This document shows, piece by piece, positions 1 to 8,941 of a stretch of DNA of 64,000 nucleotides. Positions within the stretch are counted from its first letter, which is position 1. Each line of letters opens with the position of its first letter. The stretch is taken from assembly GCF_001685015.1 (NCBI RefSeq), contig NZ_MAYT01000012.1, positions 436,246 through 500,245 of the forward strand, read 5' to 3'. The DNA comes from Pseudobacillus wudalianchiensis. Lineage in GTDB: Bacteria > Bacillota > Bacilli > Bacillales > Domibacillaceae. Under the pieces are notes generated by a model, which saw only the letters and a program-made list of their open reading frames with translations, made no database searches and was not told where the DNA came from. A program made the translations under genes and the position numbers.

Positions 1-1140
1 ACATCTTTCACTGTAGATAGAGAAGGAGTCAATGAAGTTTCCTTCTATTCCGTGGACAAAGCAGGCAACAAGGAAAAAGTACAAACCGTAGAAGTGAAGA
101 TTGATAAAACAGCACCGATTACAGTCTCTAACGTTTCTGAAAGATGGAGCAAAGAAGAGGTGCCTGTGAAGTTAACAGCCACAGATGAGTTAAGCGGCAC
201 AGCCAAGACCTTCTATTCTATTAACGGTTCAGAATACAAAGAAGGCACATCTTTCACTGTAGATAGAGAAGGAGTCAATGAAGTTTCCTTCTATTCCGTG
301 GACAAAGCAGGCAATAAGGAAGAAGTACAAACGGTAGAAGTGAAAATTGATAAAACAGCACCAGTAACAGCTTCTGATGTACCTGAAACATGGAGTAAAG
401 AAGAGGTGCCTGTGAAATTAACAGCCACTGATAAGTTAAGTGGTGCAGATAAAACTTTCTATTCTGTTAACGGCTCAGAATACAAAGAAGGCGCATCTTT
501 TACTGTAGACAAAGAAGGAGTCAATAAGGTTTCCTTCTATTCTGTGGATAAAGCAGGTAATAAGGAAGAAATACAGTCCGTGGAAGTGAAAATTGATAAA
601 ACTAAGCCAGTTGTTTCTTGGGATCTTTCTAGTGAATATGCGTTAGGTGCTTCATTTAATTTAGCTTACACGGCCGAGGATAAAATGTCTGGTGTTGCCA
701 GTGAAACACTGACTTTAAATGGTAAAACGTTAACAAATGGTGAAAAAGTGATCCTTGATCAACCGGGTGCTTATAAAGCCGTCGTTACGGTAACAGATAA
801 AGCCGGCTGGATCACAACATTGGAAAAAACATTTACTGTATACATTCCGGCTACTATTGATGTAAATCCGGGTATTATCAAAGGCAACAGTGGCGTATTT
901 ACTGTTCAGGTCACAGTACCAAAAGGCTTTGATACGGCGAAGTTTGATCTTGGCAGCGCTAAAGTGAATGCTGTCTCCGCCAATACAGGAACAAATGGAT
1001 TAGTTCAGCAGGCAAAGAAAGGGCAATTTAAGTTTGATCGTGAAAACTTTTCTTGGAGTCCTGGTAAAGTAAAAGTCGAGTTCCGAGCCTTGTTGGATGG
1101 ACAGCTTGTAATTGGCAGTACGACAGTAGAGGCAAAATAA
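1..1140 (+). CDS. Secreted protein with tandem Ig-like (OmpL47-type) repeats, 3' part only
   Basis: The reading frame is open from the first base, so the N-terminus lies outside the window. The visible 379 residues hold nearly three copies of an 82-residue (246-bp) module with the pattern TFYSxNGSEYKEG, FTVDxEGVNxVSFYSVDKAGNKE and VKIDKTxP, typical of OmpL47-like beta-sandwich repeats in large secreted or wall proteins. Bases 1-70 and 247-316 are almost identical, which suggests recent duplication or gene conversion. A diverged fourth module (about residues 200-280) and a unique C-terminal domain follow. There is no LPXTG motif at the end (STTVEAK). The function is unknown; adhesion or an enzyme accessory role is inference. 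Confidence 0.85.
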   Translation, partial: TSFTVDREGVNEVSFYSVDKAGNKEKVQTVEVKIDKTAPITVSNVSERWSKEEVPVKLTATDELSGTAKTFYSINGSEYKEGTSFTVDREGVNEVSFYSVDKAGNKEEVQTVEVKIDKTAPVTASDVPETWSKEEVPVKLTATDKLSGADKTFYSVNGSEYKEGASFTVDKEGVNKVSFYSVDKAGNKEEIQSVEVKIDKTKPVVSWDLSSEYALGASFNLAYTAEDKMSGVASETLTLNGKTLTNGEKVILDQPGAYKAVVTVTDKAGWITTLEKTFTVYIPATIDVNPGIIKGNSGVFTVQVTVPKGFDTAKFDLGSAKVNAVSANTGTNGLVQQAKKGQFKFDRENFSWSPGKVKVEFRALLDGQLVIGSTTVEAK

Positions 1141-1158
1141 GCTTTAAAGTTTTAAACT

Positions 1159-1204
1159 GCACCCTAATTGTTAGAGCGTTTCTAACAATTAGGGTGCTTT
1201 TTTA
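1159..1204 (+). terminator. Rho-independent terminator
   Basis: A long stem (gcaccctaattgttaga paired with its complement across a short loop) is followed by a T-run, 20 bases after the stop of the repeat protein. Confidence 0.85.
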
Positions 1205-1332
1205 TAGCTTCACTTACATTAATCAAGAAATGAAGAAAGGTGAATGTGAAAAAGGATAAAAAGAAGGGATTCAAACTATTTTCTGTGAACATAGGCCCGG
1301 CATTATGATAGATTAGAAAGATATATAATCAC

Positions 1333-1367
1333 AAAAAGGCCGCTGAATCAGTCATTTCAACGGCCTT
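1333..1367 (-). terminator. Rho-independent terminator of the permease gene
   Basis: Read on the minus strand, aaggccgttgaa pairs with ttcagcggcctt and is followed by Ts. It lies just past the permease stop codon. Confidence 0.75.
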
Positions 1368-1398
1368 ACCTTTACTATTCCAAAGAGACAGAAACACA

Positions 1399-2838
1399 TT
1401 AATTATGAATATTCAGTTTTTTATTCTCGGGAGTAAACTCGGAAGAGAAAGAATCTTTCTTCGGACGTATTCTTACATAGTAATATAGATAACAAAGAAT
1501 CATGAAAGGCACTCCGCAGTAAATGGCCATTCTTTGATCTTCAACGAATACCATGCTCACCAAGACAGCTGCGCATAGGAGAAAGCAGAGAATAGGTATA
1601 ACCGGGTAAAACGGCGTGCGGTATTGTAAGTCTTTGAGTGGTCTTCCTTCTGCAAGAAAACGGCTGCGGAAAAGGTATTGGCAAATAGGAATGGATGCCC
1701 ACACCACAAGACCGGCCATTCCTGAAATGGATAAGAGCCACACGTACACAGTGTCTTCTGCTACAAAGCTTGACAGCAGGCACAGGCAAGAGATCGCGAG
1801 CGTCACGAATAAAGCATTTAACGGCACTCCGCGTTTGCTTAGCTTGCGGAGAGAAGGACTTGCCATCCCATCGCCAGACATGGCCCATAGGATACGCGTT
1901 GAAGCATATAGCCCGGAGTTGGCTACGGAGAGCACCGCCGTAAGAATAACGAAGTTCATAATATCGGCTGCATATGGAATACCAACACCATCAAAAACCA
2001 TCACAAAAGGACTTTCAATTACACCTGCTTTTTGCCATGGAATGAGACTAACGAGCACAATCATCGACAGCACATAAAAAAACATCGTCCGCCATACAGT
2101 GTTATTGATTGCTTTAGGAATCGCTTTATGAGGCTCCTTCGTTTCTCCGGCAGTAATTCCTATTAGTTCTGTTCCCTGAAATGAAAAAGTAACGGCAATC
2201 ATGGTAAGAAATACAGCAGCAAAACCATTCGGAAAGAGTCCACCGTTATCTGTAAAATGAGAAAGACCAGGAGCGGGTTCCGTTCCCTTTATATGAACAA
2301 GTCCAAACATGGCTGCCGCGCCTACGATAATAAATAATAAAATGGTCGCCACTTTAATGCTTGAAAGCAGAAACTCCGATTCTGCAAAACTGCGGGTAGA
2401 GACGGCATTTAAGAGAAAGAGAACAACGGCAAATACTACACACCATATCCATATCGGCGTGTCTGGAAACCAACGCTTCATCAGCATACCGGATGCTGTA
2501 AACTCCACACCGACTGTAACCGACCAGTTTAACCAATACATCCAGCCAATAACAAAGCCAGCGCCGGGCCCAATATATTTGCTTGCGTACACTTGGAAAG
2601 AGCCGGCAACGGGCATGGCGATAGCCAACTCCCCTAAGCACAGCATAACGAGGTATACGAGAAATCCTCCTACAAGGTAAGCCAGAACCGCGCCTCCCGG
2701 TCCAGCTTGATTGATCGTATAGCCAGAGCCTAAGAAAAGCCCTGTGCCAATAACTCCTCCCAAAGAGATCATGAATAAATGTCTGCTTGTCATTGTTCTT
2801 TGCAGACCGGCAGGGGTATGATTATTATCCTCTTTCAT
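1399..2838 (-). CDS. Amino-acid permease, APC superfamily (AAT family)
   Basis: A 479-residue protein with about 12 membrane segments. The N-terminal part has the AAT signature ([15 protein letters not shown], then [11 protein letters not shown] and [10 protein letters not shown]), and the middle has the conserved [15 protein letters not shown] segment. It belongs to the family of RocE, LysP and S-methylmethionine permeases; the substrate cannot be fixed from sequence. The ATG at 2838 is chosen because the ggag ribosome site lies 8 bases before it, while the ATG at 2844 is too close. The gene stands alone, has its own terminator, and has a good cre match upstream, so carbon catabolite control is likely. 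Confidence 0.9.
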   Translation of the reverse strand: MKEDNNHTPAGLQRTMTSRHLFMISLGGVIGTGLFLGSGYTINQAGPGGAVLAYLVGGFLVYLVMLCLGELAIAMPVAGSFQVYASKYIGPGAGFVIGWMYWLNWSVTVGVEFTASGMLMKRWFPDTPIWIWCVVFAVVLFLLNAVSTRSFAESEFLLSSIKVATILLFIIVGAAAMFGLVHIKGTEPAPGLSHFTDNGGLFPNGFAAVFLTMIAVTFSFQGTELIGITAGETKEPHKAIPKAINNTVWRTMFFYVLSMIVLVSLIPWQKAGVIESPFVMVFDGVGIPYAADIMNFVILTAVLSVANSGLYASTRILWAMSGDGMASPSLRKLSKRGVPLNALFVTLAISCLCLLSSFVAEDTVYVWLLSISGMAGLVVWASIPICQYLFRSRFLAEGRPLKDLQYRTPFYPVIPILCFLLCAAVLVSMVFVEDQRMAIYCGVPFMILCYLYYYVRIRPKKDSFSSEFTPENKKLNIHN

Positions 2839-2934
2839 ACACATTTCTCCTTTTAATATAGTTTAGTTTTAAGAGGGTGGACATGCCAACTTTCATTAAG
2901 AAAAGGGAAATAGTATAAGTGAAACACATCTTGG

Positions 2935-2949
2935 TGTAATCGCTTCCAT
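2935..2949 (-). promoter_or_regulatory. Candidate CcpA cre site
   Basis: The minus-strand sequence atggaagcgattaca fits the cre consensus WTGNAANCGNWNNCW at every fixed position. It lies about 100 bases upstream of the permease start. Confidence 0.5.
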
Positions 2950-3438
2950 TTTTCTAGGGCTTTCTTTTTTCCTTTGGCCAATTTCCTAACAAACTAAATA
3001 ATAATTAATAGAATATTTTTTAATAAATGAAAAAAGAGTCCGTATTTCCCTGAATCACCTCCGAGGGGTTATGGAATGTATTGCATTCTCTAGTTATACA
3101 TGATTTTCTGAAAAACTTGCTGATTTTTGGAGATACAAGTAAAAAATATACACAATATCATAAAAGATTTTACCTGCCTAGAAAGATGGTTTATTCGATA
3201 AATATGAGGTATTCCCTATGTTCAGCAAGAAAGACCTATCTGTATTATATCGTATGGACCAGAAGTTTAACATTTTCTACAAAAAATGAACTAAGGGGGA
3301 GATTATCTAATCTCATGACCCTCCGCACACCCTCTTTATCGTTAAGAATACTATGCAGTAAAACGAGAGAAGGATGAGAAAAGGTGCCTAATGCATGACC
3401 AGTTACAATTCAAACAATTGGTTTAAATATCGGACCAA
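2950..3438. other. Intergenic, no supported gene
   Basis: A+T-rich sequence between the permease and a decayed gene. Short open frames here lack ribosome sites and family motifs. No RNA gene or clear terminator was seen. Confidence 0.5.
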
Positions 3439-3992
3439 ATAAAACAGTTTTCTACCCCCAAAGTTACCGGTATGAAAAATAAAGGGGTTGAAAAAGCAAT
3501 AAATCGCACTATTGTTTATTAAACTCAGCAGCTAATCAACCTGCAAGTTGGAAATATGTCGACAATCGTTGAAGAAATGAAAGGTTCCTATGAGATTAAG
3601 AATAATCAGCGTGAAGTTTTAAGCTTAGCGCTCTCCAATTATACGTATCACGCTCATGCGACTCATGGAATGACCTATATCAAGTCTTCTACGTTTAATT
3701 GGCAAAACGGAAAGCTTTATCAGCTTAAAGACTTATTTGAGGCTGGAAGTGATTACGTGAAAAGACTGTCGGATTTAGTCCGTGTACAAATTCATCAGCG
3801 TGATACCCCGTTTCTAAACGGTTTTACAGCTATTCAGCCTATATTGCCGACAAAGCGCTTGTCATCTACTTTCAGCTTTATGAGATTACTCCATATGTTT
3901 TTGGTTTTCCGATGTTTCTGATTTCCGTTTATAATTTGCAGGATATCATTGATGAAAATGGCCTGCTGGGACGAATGGCGGCGAATAATTGA
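3439..3992 (+). pseudogene. Decayed DUF3298/RsiV-like extracellular domain gene
   Basis: Conceptual translation across several frames gives a DUF3298-like domain: PKVTGMKNKGVEKAINRTI, then QQLINLQ, YEIKNNQREVLSLALSNYTY, STFNWQNGKLYQLKDLFE, and after a frame change ADKALVIYFQLYEITPYVFG. An in-frame TAA at 3520-3522 and a frameshift between about 3822 and 3840 interrupt it. A further shift is likely near 3455. No signal peptide or start codon with a ribosome site remains. This domain occurs in the anti-sigma factor RsiV and in other secreted proteins. The remnant is too short to tell which, and no sigma factor gene is adjacent. Confidence 0.75.
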
Positions 3993-3998
3993 CGCAAA

Positions 3999-4024
3999 AA
4001 AGGGCCGGATTTTTTCGGCCCTTT
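3999..4024. terminator. Bidirectional terminator
   Basis: The inverted repeat aaagggccg/cggcccttt with T-rich flanks on both sides lies between the decayed gene and the convergent CAP-domain gene. Confidence 0.75.
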
Positions 4025-4027
4025 CAA

Positions 4028-5134
4028 CTATTTAGCAAAGAAATTTTCCGTAAAGTAAGGCTGTGCTTCCTCGTTAAACGCGACTCCGACACCTAAAAAG
4101 CGGTATTCAGGCCGCAGGATGTTTTCCCGATGGCCGAGAGAATTCATCAAGCCTTCATGGGCAAAAATGCTGCTGAACTGCCCGTAGGCTAAATTTTCTC
4201 CAGCTGATGTGAAGAAGACGTGATCAGCCTTCATCCGGTCAAAGGGGGACTGGCCTCGAAGATTCGTATGGGAAAAATAATGTTGCTTCGCCATATCTGC
4301 GCTATGCTTTCTTGCCGTTCCTTTTACTTGATCATCCCATTTCAATACTGGCAGGTGATGATTTACCCGGGCAGCGTTCGTTAAATCAAATAACTGATAT
4401 TCAAACCCTTCTTTTAACGGCGCACTCCCTTGTGCGTAAAAGGAAGATTTTTCTTGTTCTAACTCTTTGCTGATGATTTGAATAGCTGTCACAGTGTTCT
4501 GTTCATGCTTATCATAAAAAATGGTGACGTAGCTGTTATCCATCATAAATACATCGTAATCTTCTTTTTCTTGAAATTTCATATAGACCAAGCCTTTGCG
4601 CATTTGACTCAGGGGCTCTCCAAGTTTCTGAAGAACGGTTTCTTTCGGGCTGCCGAGTTTAATGCCGCTTGCGGAAGCGATGAGATCCTGGTTTGTATAA
4701 AGACCGGCTACCTTGTTGTGCTCATCATAAGCCACCATCAGAAAATTTTGATAGTCCTGATGATACGTGTGCCACCGCACTCCATACTCGTTATAGGAAG
4801 AGCGTTTAGGAGCACCGAGCATGTTCTCAACCTTTTCTTTGCTATCTGAAAGTTCGATATTGTGAATGGAAAACGCCTGAGCTTCAGGTTTTATTAAATC
4901 TGGCTTTTCTACTTTTGCTGCTTCTTGTTCGGTGGCTGTATCACTTGAGTGAATGAACTGCTGCAGGGTGGCAGAAAGACTGGTAATCGCTTCAGACACA
5001 TAAGGGTTTTCTGTAAAAGAGAGCATTTTCTCCATAAACGGAGAAGCATCAGGTTCACCAATTTGTTTTTCAATAGAAGGCCAAGAGACAAATAAAATAA
5101 ATAAAACGATGATTGTATAAAAAAAGCTCTTCAA
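4028..5134 (-). CDS. CAP-domain (SCP/PR-1) secreted protein, YlbC-like
   Basis: A 368-residue protein with an N-terminal membrane anchor (FFYTIIVLFILFVSW), then a CAP-associated N-terminal domain (about residues 90-225), and a C-terminal CAP domain (about 245-368). The CAP domain has the expected motifs: FDLTNAARVNHHLPVLKWDD, HSADMAKQHYFSHTNL, AGENLAYG and GHRENIL. The order matches B. subtilis YlbC. The start is TTG, with aaaggaag 8 bases upstream. Activity is unproven; CAP proteins of bacilli act at the cell surface. A sigma-D-like promoter faces this gene from the shared intergenic region with fliD, so it may belong to the motility/autolysin regulon (inference). Confidence 0.88.
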   Translation of the reverse strand: MKSFFYTIIVLFILFVSWPSIEKQIGEPDASPFMEKMLSFTENPYVSEAITSLSATLQQFIHSSDTATEQEAAKVEKPDLIKPEAQAFSIHNIELSDSKEKVENMLGAPKRSSYNEYGVRWHTYHQDYQNFLMVAYDEHNKVAGLYTNQDLIASASGIKLGSPKETVLQKLGEPLSQMRKGLVYMKFQEKEDYDVFMMDNSYVTIFYDKHEQNTVTAIQIISKELEQEKSSFYAQGSAPLKEGFEYQLFDLTNAARVNHHLPVLKWDDQVKGTARKHSADMAKQHYFSHTNLRGQSPFDRMKADHVFFTSAGENLAYGQFSSIFAHEGLMNSLGHRENILRPEYRFLGVGVAFNEEAQPYFTENFFAK

Positions 5135-5253
5135 GCAGATAGCTTCCTTTCTAACATAGGCTGATTTAATTATAGGATTCTAGTGCTGATTTTTACAATA
5201 AAATACACCTTCCAATTTTAAGCTCTCTTTCCACTAAGAGAAAACAGGAAAAG

Positions 5254-5280
5254 ATATCGGATGTAAGGATGTGAGCATTA
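5254..5280 (-). promoter_or_regulatory. Candidate sigma-D promoter facing the CAP gene
   Basis: On the minus strand TAAT, 15 bases, then TCCGATAT, against the consensus TAAA-N15-GCCGATAT. It lies 120 bases upstream of the CAP gene. Confidence 0.4.
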
Positions 5281-5305
5281 TATCGGATTGTTTCTCTTCC
5301 ACTGT

Positions 5306-5331
5306 TAAACTCCCTCCCAATCAACCGATAT
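5306..5331 (+). promoter_or_regulatory. Sigma-D promoter of fliD
   Basis: TAAA, 14 bases, ACCGATAT (7 of 8 match in the -10 element), about 80 bases before the fliD start. The same 14-base spacing is seen at flaG and at the chemoreceptor gene. Confidence 0.7.
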
Positions 5332-5413
5332 AAATACTGGAGAAGATAATATAATGATCGTTACATACTAATTATTCAAATTAGCAGATTAAACATATAA
5401 GGAGTGGAGACAA

Positions 5414-7498
5414 ATGGTTCGAATCGGCGGATTGGCAAGTGGAATGGATATCGACCAAATGGTAAAAGACCTCATGAAAGCAGAACGAATGCCGCTTAAT
5501 AAAATAAAGCAAAAAAAGCAAGTATTGGAATGGCAGCGTGATGACTACCGGGCAATGAATCTATTGCTTCAGGACTTTCGATCAGAGCTGACACAAATGA
5601 AGCTAACGACCAAATATCGGGCGAGAACAACAGCATCGACTGATGAGGCGAGAGTTACGGCGACTGCGAGCAGTGCGGCGAGTCAATCTTCATATTCTAT
5701 TGAGAAGGTAGAACAGCTGGCGAGTGCTGCTACGAGAACGAGTAAAGAGTCCGTTTTAGCAAACTCCACTGATAAGATTGATCCTTCTCAAAGCCTGCGC
5801 AGCCAACAATCCAAAATTAAGGATGGGGGCAGTTTTGGTTGGTCACAAGGAGTTGTTGATCGAGCTGTCTTAGTAGCCGACGGTACAAGCAACCCAATTG
5901 CGATTGGACTTAAAACAGGAGAAGAGATTTCCACCACTGCTCTAAGTGAGATGACTGTAAAGGTGGATGGGAAAGTTTTCAATGTTGTAGGAGAGGGCGC
6001 AACACTTGGTGACAATGATGTAAGTCTGAGTAAAGATGGGAAGTTGACATTTAAGACAGTTCCTCCAAAAGATGCAAGCATTAAAGTAGACTATGTTATT
6101 AAACAAAAGGTAGATACTAAAACCTTTACCGAGGCGGGCAAGGAGATGCAGCTTTCTAAAGCGGGAATTACCGTCGATCAAACATTCTCTTTAAAGGTAA
6201 CATCAGGGACAGATATAAACTTTTATAAGCTTGACCCCGCTTCCCTAGATGTTGACAAAGGAACTGTAAAGTTAGTTGATAAGGATACCAATGATGTTAA
6301 GGGTGAAATAAACCTTAATACAGGCAAAATAAGTTTTATAGATGAGCAGGCGAAGGACACGATCGCAGAGGTAACGTATACACAGGAGTACTCTGCTTTT
6401 AGTATTACTTCCCAAACGTCCAAGGGAGAGGTAAAAGAAAATTTTTTAATTAACTCTGCTGAATCAATGAATCAAATCGTCAATAAGGTAAACAGCTCAA
6501 ACGCCGGAGTTTCTATGTTCTTCGATACGTTCACTGGAAACGTTTCATTAACCCGAACAGAAACGGGTAAGTTTGGAAACACGACAGGAATGGAAATTCA
6601 AACGGATGGGGATTTTATGTCCAAAATATTGAAATTTTCCGATGATCCATCATTAGAAAAAGGCGGACAAAACGCCGTGTTTACTATAAATGGCTTATCA
6701 ACCGAAAGGAATTCCAATACTTTCCAAATGAATGGGGTCACATTTACGCTAAAACAAGAATTTAAGACTGGCCCAACTGTCAGCGTCTCCATTAACAATG
6801 ACAGCAGCAAAGTCTTCGACAACATCAAAGAATTCGTCAACAAATACAACGAACTCATCGATAAAATCCAGAAGAAAACGGGTGAAGAGAGATACCGCAG
6901 CTACACGCCGCTGAGCGATGAGCAACGAGAGCAGCTGTCCGATAAGCAGCAGGAGCTATGGGAAGAAAAAGCCAAAAGCGGTCTCTTGCGCCGTGATCCG
7001 TTGCTTGGAAGTGTCTTGAACAACATGCGAATGAACTTTTCCCAGCCGGTTACGAATGACAAAGTGTCTGGATTATTTAATCAGATGACGAAGCTCGGCA
7101 TTACGACATCCGCGAACTATTTAGAAGGCGGGAAGCTGGAAATCAGTGAAACGAAACTCCGCAAGGCCATTGAAGAAGATCCAGAATCTATTGAAAACTT
7201 TTTCCGTGGTGACGGTACGACAGATGGGCAAAGAGGAATTATGCAGCGCTTGTATGATACGGTGAAAGGAACGATGGATCAGCTGAAAGAAAAAGCGGGG
7301 GGGCCTCTCTCAACACCGCAGCAGTTCGCCATCGGCCGGACGCTTAAAGGACTGGATACTAGTATTGATAGCTTTGAAAAGCGGCTTGTTCAAGTGGAAG
7401 ATCGTTACTGGCGCCAGTTTACTGCCATGGAGAAGGCGATTCAGCGCTCTAACCAACAATCGATGTATTTAATGAACCAGTTCAGCAGCGGCCAGTAA
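5414..7498 (+). CDS. fliD: Flagellar hook-associated protein 2 (filament cap)
   Basis: FliD caps the growing flagellar filament and promotes flagellin insertion outside the cell. The N-terminus has the typical VRIGGLASGMDIDQMVKDLMKAERMPLNK; the C-terminal half has the conserved GPTVSVSINND, NIKEFVNKYNELID, and a final coiled coil ending near YLMNQFSSGQ. At 694 residues it is longer than B. subtilis FliD (about 500); the extra length lies in the exposed variable middle (about residues 130-330). The start has ataaggag 9 bases upstream. Unusually it is not between flaG and fliS, which lie 29 kb downstream in this window. Its own sigma-D promoter precedes it. Confidence 0.95.
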   Translation: MVRIGGLASGMDIDQMVKDLMKAERMPLNKIKQKKQVLEWQRDDYRAMNLLLQDFRSELTQMKLTTKYRARTTASTDEARVTATASSAASQSSYSIEKVEQLASAATRTSKESVLANSTDKIDPSQSLRSQQSKIKDGGSFGWSQGVVDRAVLVADGTSNPIAIGLKTGEEISTTALSEMTVKVDGKVFNVVGEGATLGDNDVSLSKDGKLTFKTVPPKDASIKVDYVIKQKVDTKTFTEAGKEMQLSKAGITVDQTFSLKVTSGTDINFYKLDPASLDVDKGTVKLVDKDTNDVKGEINLNTGKISFIDEQAKDTIAEVTYTQEYSAFSITSQTSKGEVKENFLINSAESMNQIVNKVNSSNAGVSMFFDTFTGNVSLTRTETGKFGNTTGMEIQTDGDFMSKILKFSDDPSLEKGGQNAVFTINGLSTERNSNTFQMNGVTFTLKQEFKTGPTVSVSINNDSSKVFDNIKEFVNKYNELIDKIQKKTGEERYRSYTPLSDEQREQLSDKQQELWEEKAKSGLLRRDPLLGSVLNNMRMNFSQPVTNDKVSGLFNQMTKLGITTSANYLEGGKLEISETKLRKAIEEDPESIENFFRGDGTTDGQRGIMQRLYDTVKGTMDQLKEKAGGPLSTPQQFAIGRTLKGLDTSIDSFEKRLVQVEDRYWRQFTAMEKAIQRSNQQSMYLMNQFSSGQ

Positions 7499-7518
7499 GA
7501 TTTTGAGACGGGAATTAG

Positions 7519-7914
7519 GTGAACCTATTGGGAAAGCAACAGTTAACAGAAGAGCAGTTTAGCTTCGTGCAACAGTATGTAGATCTGCTGATGACGATTG
7601 AAGAAGGCTTTGTGTATGTTATCAACAGCTTCAAAGATTATAGTAAAACAGAAAGCGATCAAATGTTATCTGATATCTTCGCGGCTCTTTATCAGGTGGC
7701 GAATGTGAATGAGACGCTGCAAAGCATTTTTGCAGACGACATTCAAGAGGTTATTGGTAGATTCGAAACAGTCGCTGAGCAGGCTTCCAAGCTCGAGGGG
7801 TATTTCAATGATCAGCAGATGAAAGAGAAAGTCATAAAGGAGTCGTTATACCCGGCGTTTCATGCATGGGCGCAGGAAATGGAAAGAGTATTAGCCCCTT
7901 ATGTGAGAATATAA
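7519..7914 (+). CDS. Unknown protein encoded directly after fliD
   Basis: A 131-residue, all-helical soluble protein with GTG start, 20 bases after the fliD stop, so probably co-transcribed. It has no signal peptide and no membrane segment. I do not recognise the family. Its size, helical content and position after fliD suggest a flagellar export chaperone role like that of FliS or FliT, but true fliS and fliT copies are present at 36.6-37.4 kb, so this is only an inference. A terminator follows. Confidence 0.7.
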   Translation: MNLLGKQQLTEEQFSFVQQYVDLLMTIEEGFVYVINSFKDYSKTESDQMLSDIFAALYQVANVNETLQSIFADDIQEVIGRFETVAEQASKLEGYFNDQQMKEKVIKESLYPAFHAWAQEMERVLAPYVRI

Positions 7915-7920
7915 CATAGC

Positions 7921-7972
7921 TGTGCTGCTTTAAAAGGTGGTGGATGACAGGCTTTTGGAGCAGCACTTTTTT
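7921..7972 (+). terminator. Rho-independent terminator after the fliD unit
   Basis: gtgctgct pairs with agcagcac, with an internal aaaag/cttttg stem, followed by six Ts. Confidence 0.7.
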
Positions 7973-8044
7973 GAATTATAATCTGTGTACACCAAACGAT
8001 GGAAGCTTGTATTTCTATTGGCTCCGTTAAAAGGGAATGTTATT

Positions 8045-8262
8045 TTTTCAATAGTCGATTGTAGTGGAAGGCGGCGACTCCTCCATCATGCATGCGCATG
8101 ATGTCGTGCGGTGAGAATTCAAGGATGTGATTAAATGTCCATCGGGAAAAGCGTGTCCTGGGTGAGACCCCGTAGGAGCGCACGCGACGAGGAGGCTCAC
8201 GGACCGCCCGCGGAAAGCGTCCGCCTGCAGTGAAAATCGACAACCAATTATCACAGAGCCTT
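8045..8262. repeat. G+C-rich intergenic repeat element of Bacillaceae type
   Basis: This G+C-rich stretch contrasts sharply with its flanks. It carries segments such as gggaaaagcgtgtcc, gagaccccgtaggagcgc, acgaggaggctcac, gaccgcccgcggaaagcg and gtgaaaatcgacaacc. They match my memory of a dispersed non-coding repeat common between genes in Bacillus genomes. Several internal inverted repeats (catcatgc/gcatgatg; gtgag/ctcac) suggest a folded RNA or DNA. Open frames across it are not supported as genes. Only one copy lies in this window. Confidence 0.6.
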
Positions 8263-8271
8263 TTTAGTAAG

Positions 8272-8311
8272 AAGGAATCCGAAAAAACAATGGATTCCTT
8301 CATTTTTTTTT
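8272..8311 (+). terminator. Rho-independent terminator
   Basis: aaggaatcc pairs with ggattcctt and is followed by a run of Ts. It follows the repeat element and precedes the gerP promoter. Confidence 0.7.
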
Positions 8312-8371
8312 CTATCGTTAATATATTAGTGATAAGCGCCGAAAACGGCCTGGCGCCTCTAGACGTTTATC

Positions 8372-8398
8372 ACATTTATGCGGTTGCTTCATACTGTA
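8372..8398 (+). promoter_or_regulatory. Sigma-K promoter of the gerP operon
   Basis: AC at 8372-8373, 16 bases, then CATACTGTA at 8390-8398. This fits the sigma-K consensus AC-N16-CATANNNTA exactly and lies 33 bases before gerPA. The gerP operon of B. subtilis is known to be expressed in the mother cell under sigma-K. Confidence 0.8.
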
Positions 8399-8431
8399 CT
8401 AGTAGAATAGATTTCAAAAGGGATGGGATCA

Positions 8432-8653
8432 ATGCCAGCGATCGTAGGGGCGGTAAAGGTAATTAGTATCGGAAGCAGCAGTGTTTTTAATATTGGTGAT
8501 GTGTATGCGATTTCTCCGTCCAGCACAGCCAAGACCTTTGCCGGGGCGGGTTCCTTCAATACAGGTGATGGCATGAGGGTAAGAAATGAGTACAGCTCAA
8601 CGAATACGTATGATGCCGATGCGGCCGATTCCAATATTCAGTCCGTTATGTAA
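8432..8653 (+). CDS. gerPA: Spore germination protein GerPA
   Basis: A 73-residue protein: MPAIVGAVKVISIGSSSVFN, then GDVYAISP, FAGAGSFNTGD and SSTNTYDADAAD, the hallmarks of the GerPA/GerPF family. GerP proteins sit in the spore coat and help germinants cross it. It is the first gene of a six-gene operon in the same order as in B. subtilis. The ATG at 8432 is preferred over 8423 because aaaggga lies 8 bases before it. Confidence 0.93.
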   Translation: MPAIVGAVKVISIGSSSVFNIGDVYAISPSSTAKTFAGAGSFNTGDGMRVRNEYSSTNTYDADAADSNIQSVM

Positions 8654-8679
8654 GAGTGCTCTTATAAGGGGGAGAGGGC

Positions 8680-8904
8680 GTGAACTTTCACATCAATCAA
8701 AACATTGTCATCCACAACTTAAAAATTGATGCGATTTCCAACTCTTCTTTTTTGCAAATTGGGAGTGCTGGGATTATTAAGGCGTTGTCCAATCTCTACA
8801 ACACAGGGGGATTTACTGAACCGGCTCCACAAATCGGTCCACAGGCAGGCACACCGGGGCGGCGGCCTTTCTTTGTTCCGCTTACTCCCCCGACTCGTTC
8901 CTAA
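8680..8904 (+). CDS. gerPB: Spore germination protein GerPB
   Basis: A 74-residue protein (MNFHINQNIVIHNLKIDAIS, then SSFLQIGSAGIIKALSNLYNTGGF), matching GerPB, with the usual proline-rich tail. GTG start with gggggagagg upstream. It lies 26 bases after gerPA and before gerPC. Confidence 0.92.
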   Translation: MNFHINQNIVIHNLKIDAISNSSFLQIGSAGIIKALSNLYNTGGFTEPAPQIGPQAGTPGRRPFFVPLTPPTRS

Positions 8905-8941
8905 AACGATCCACCAACTTTGGCTGTAAGGAGGAGATAAT

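Noticed and set aside
3081-3377. Plus-strand open frame upstream of the decayed DUF3298 gene
   Set aside because: No ribosome site, odd composition and no motif.
8040-8303. Minus-strand genes in the G+C-rich block before gerP
   Set aside because: The block is a non-coding repeat element; the frames lack ribosome sites and protein-like sequence.
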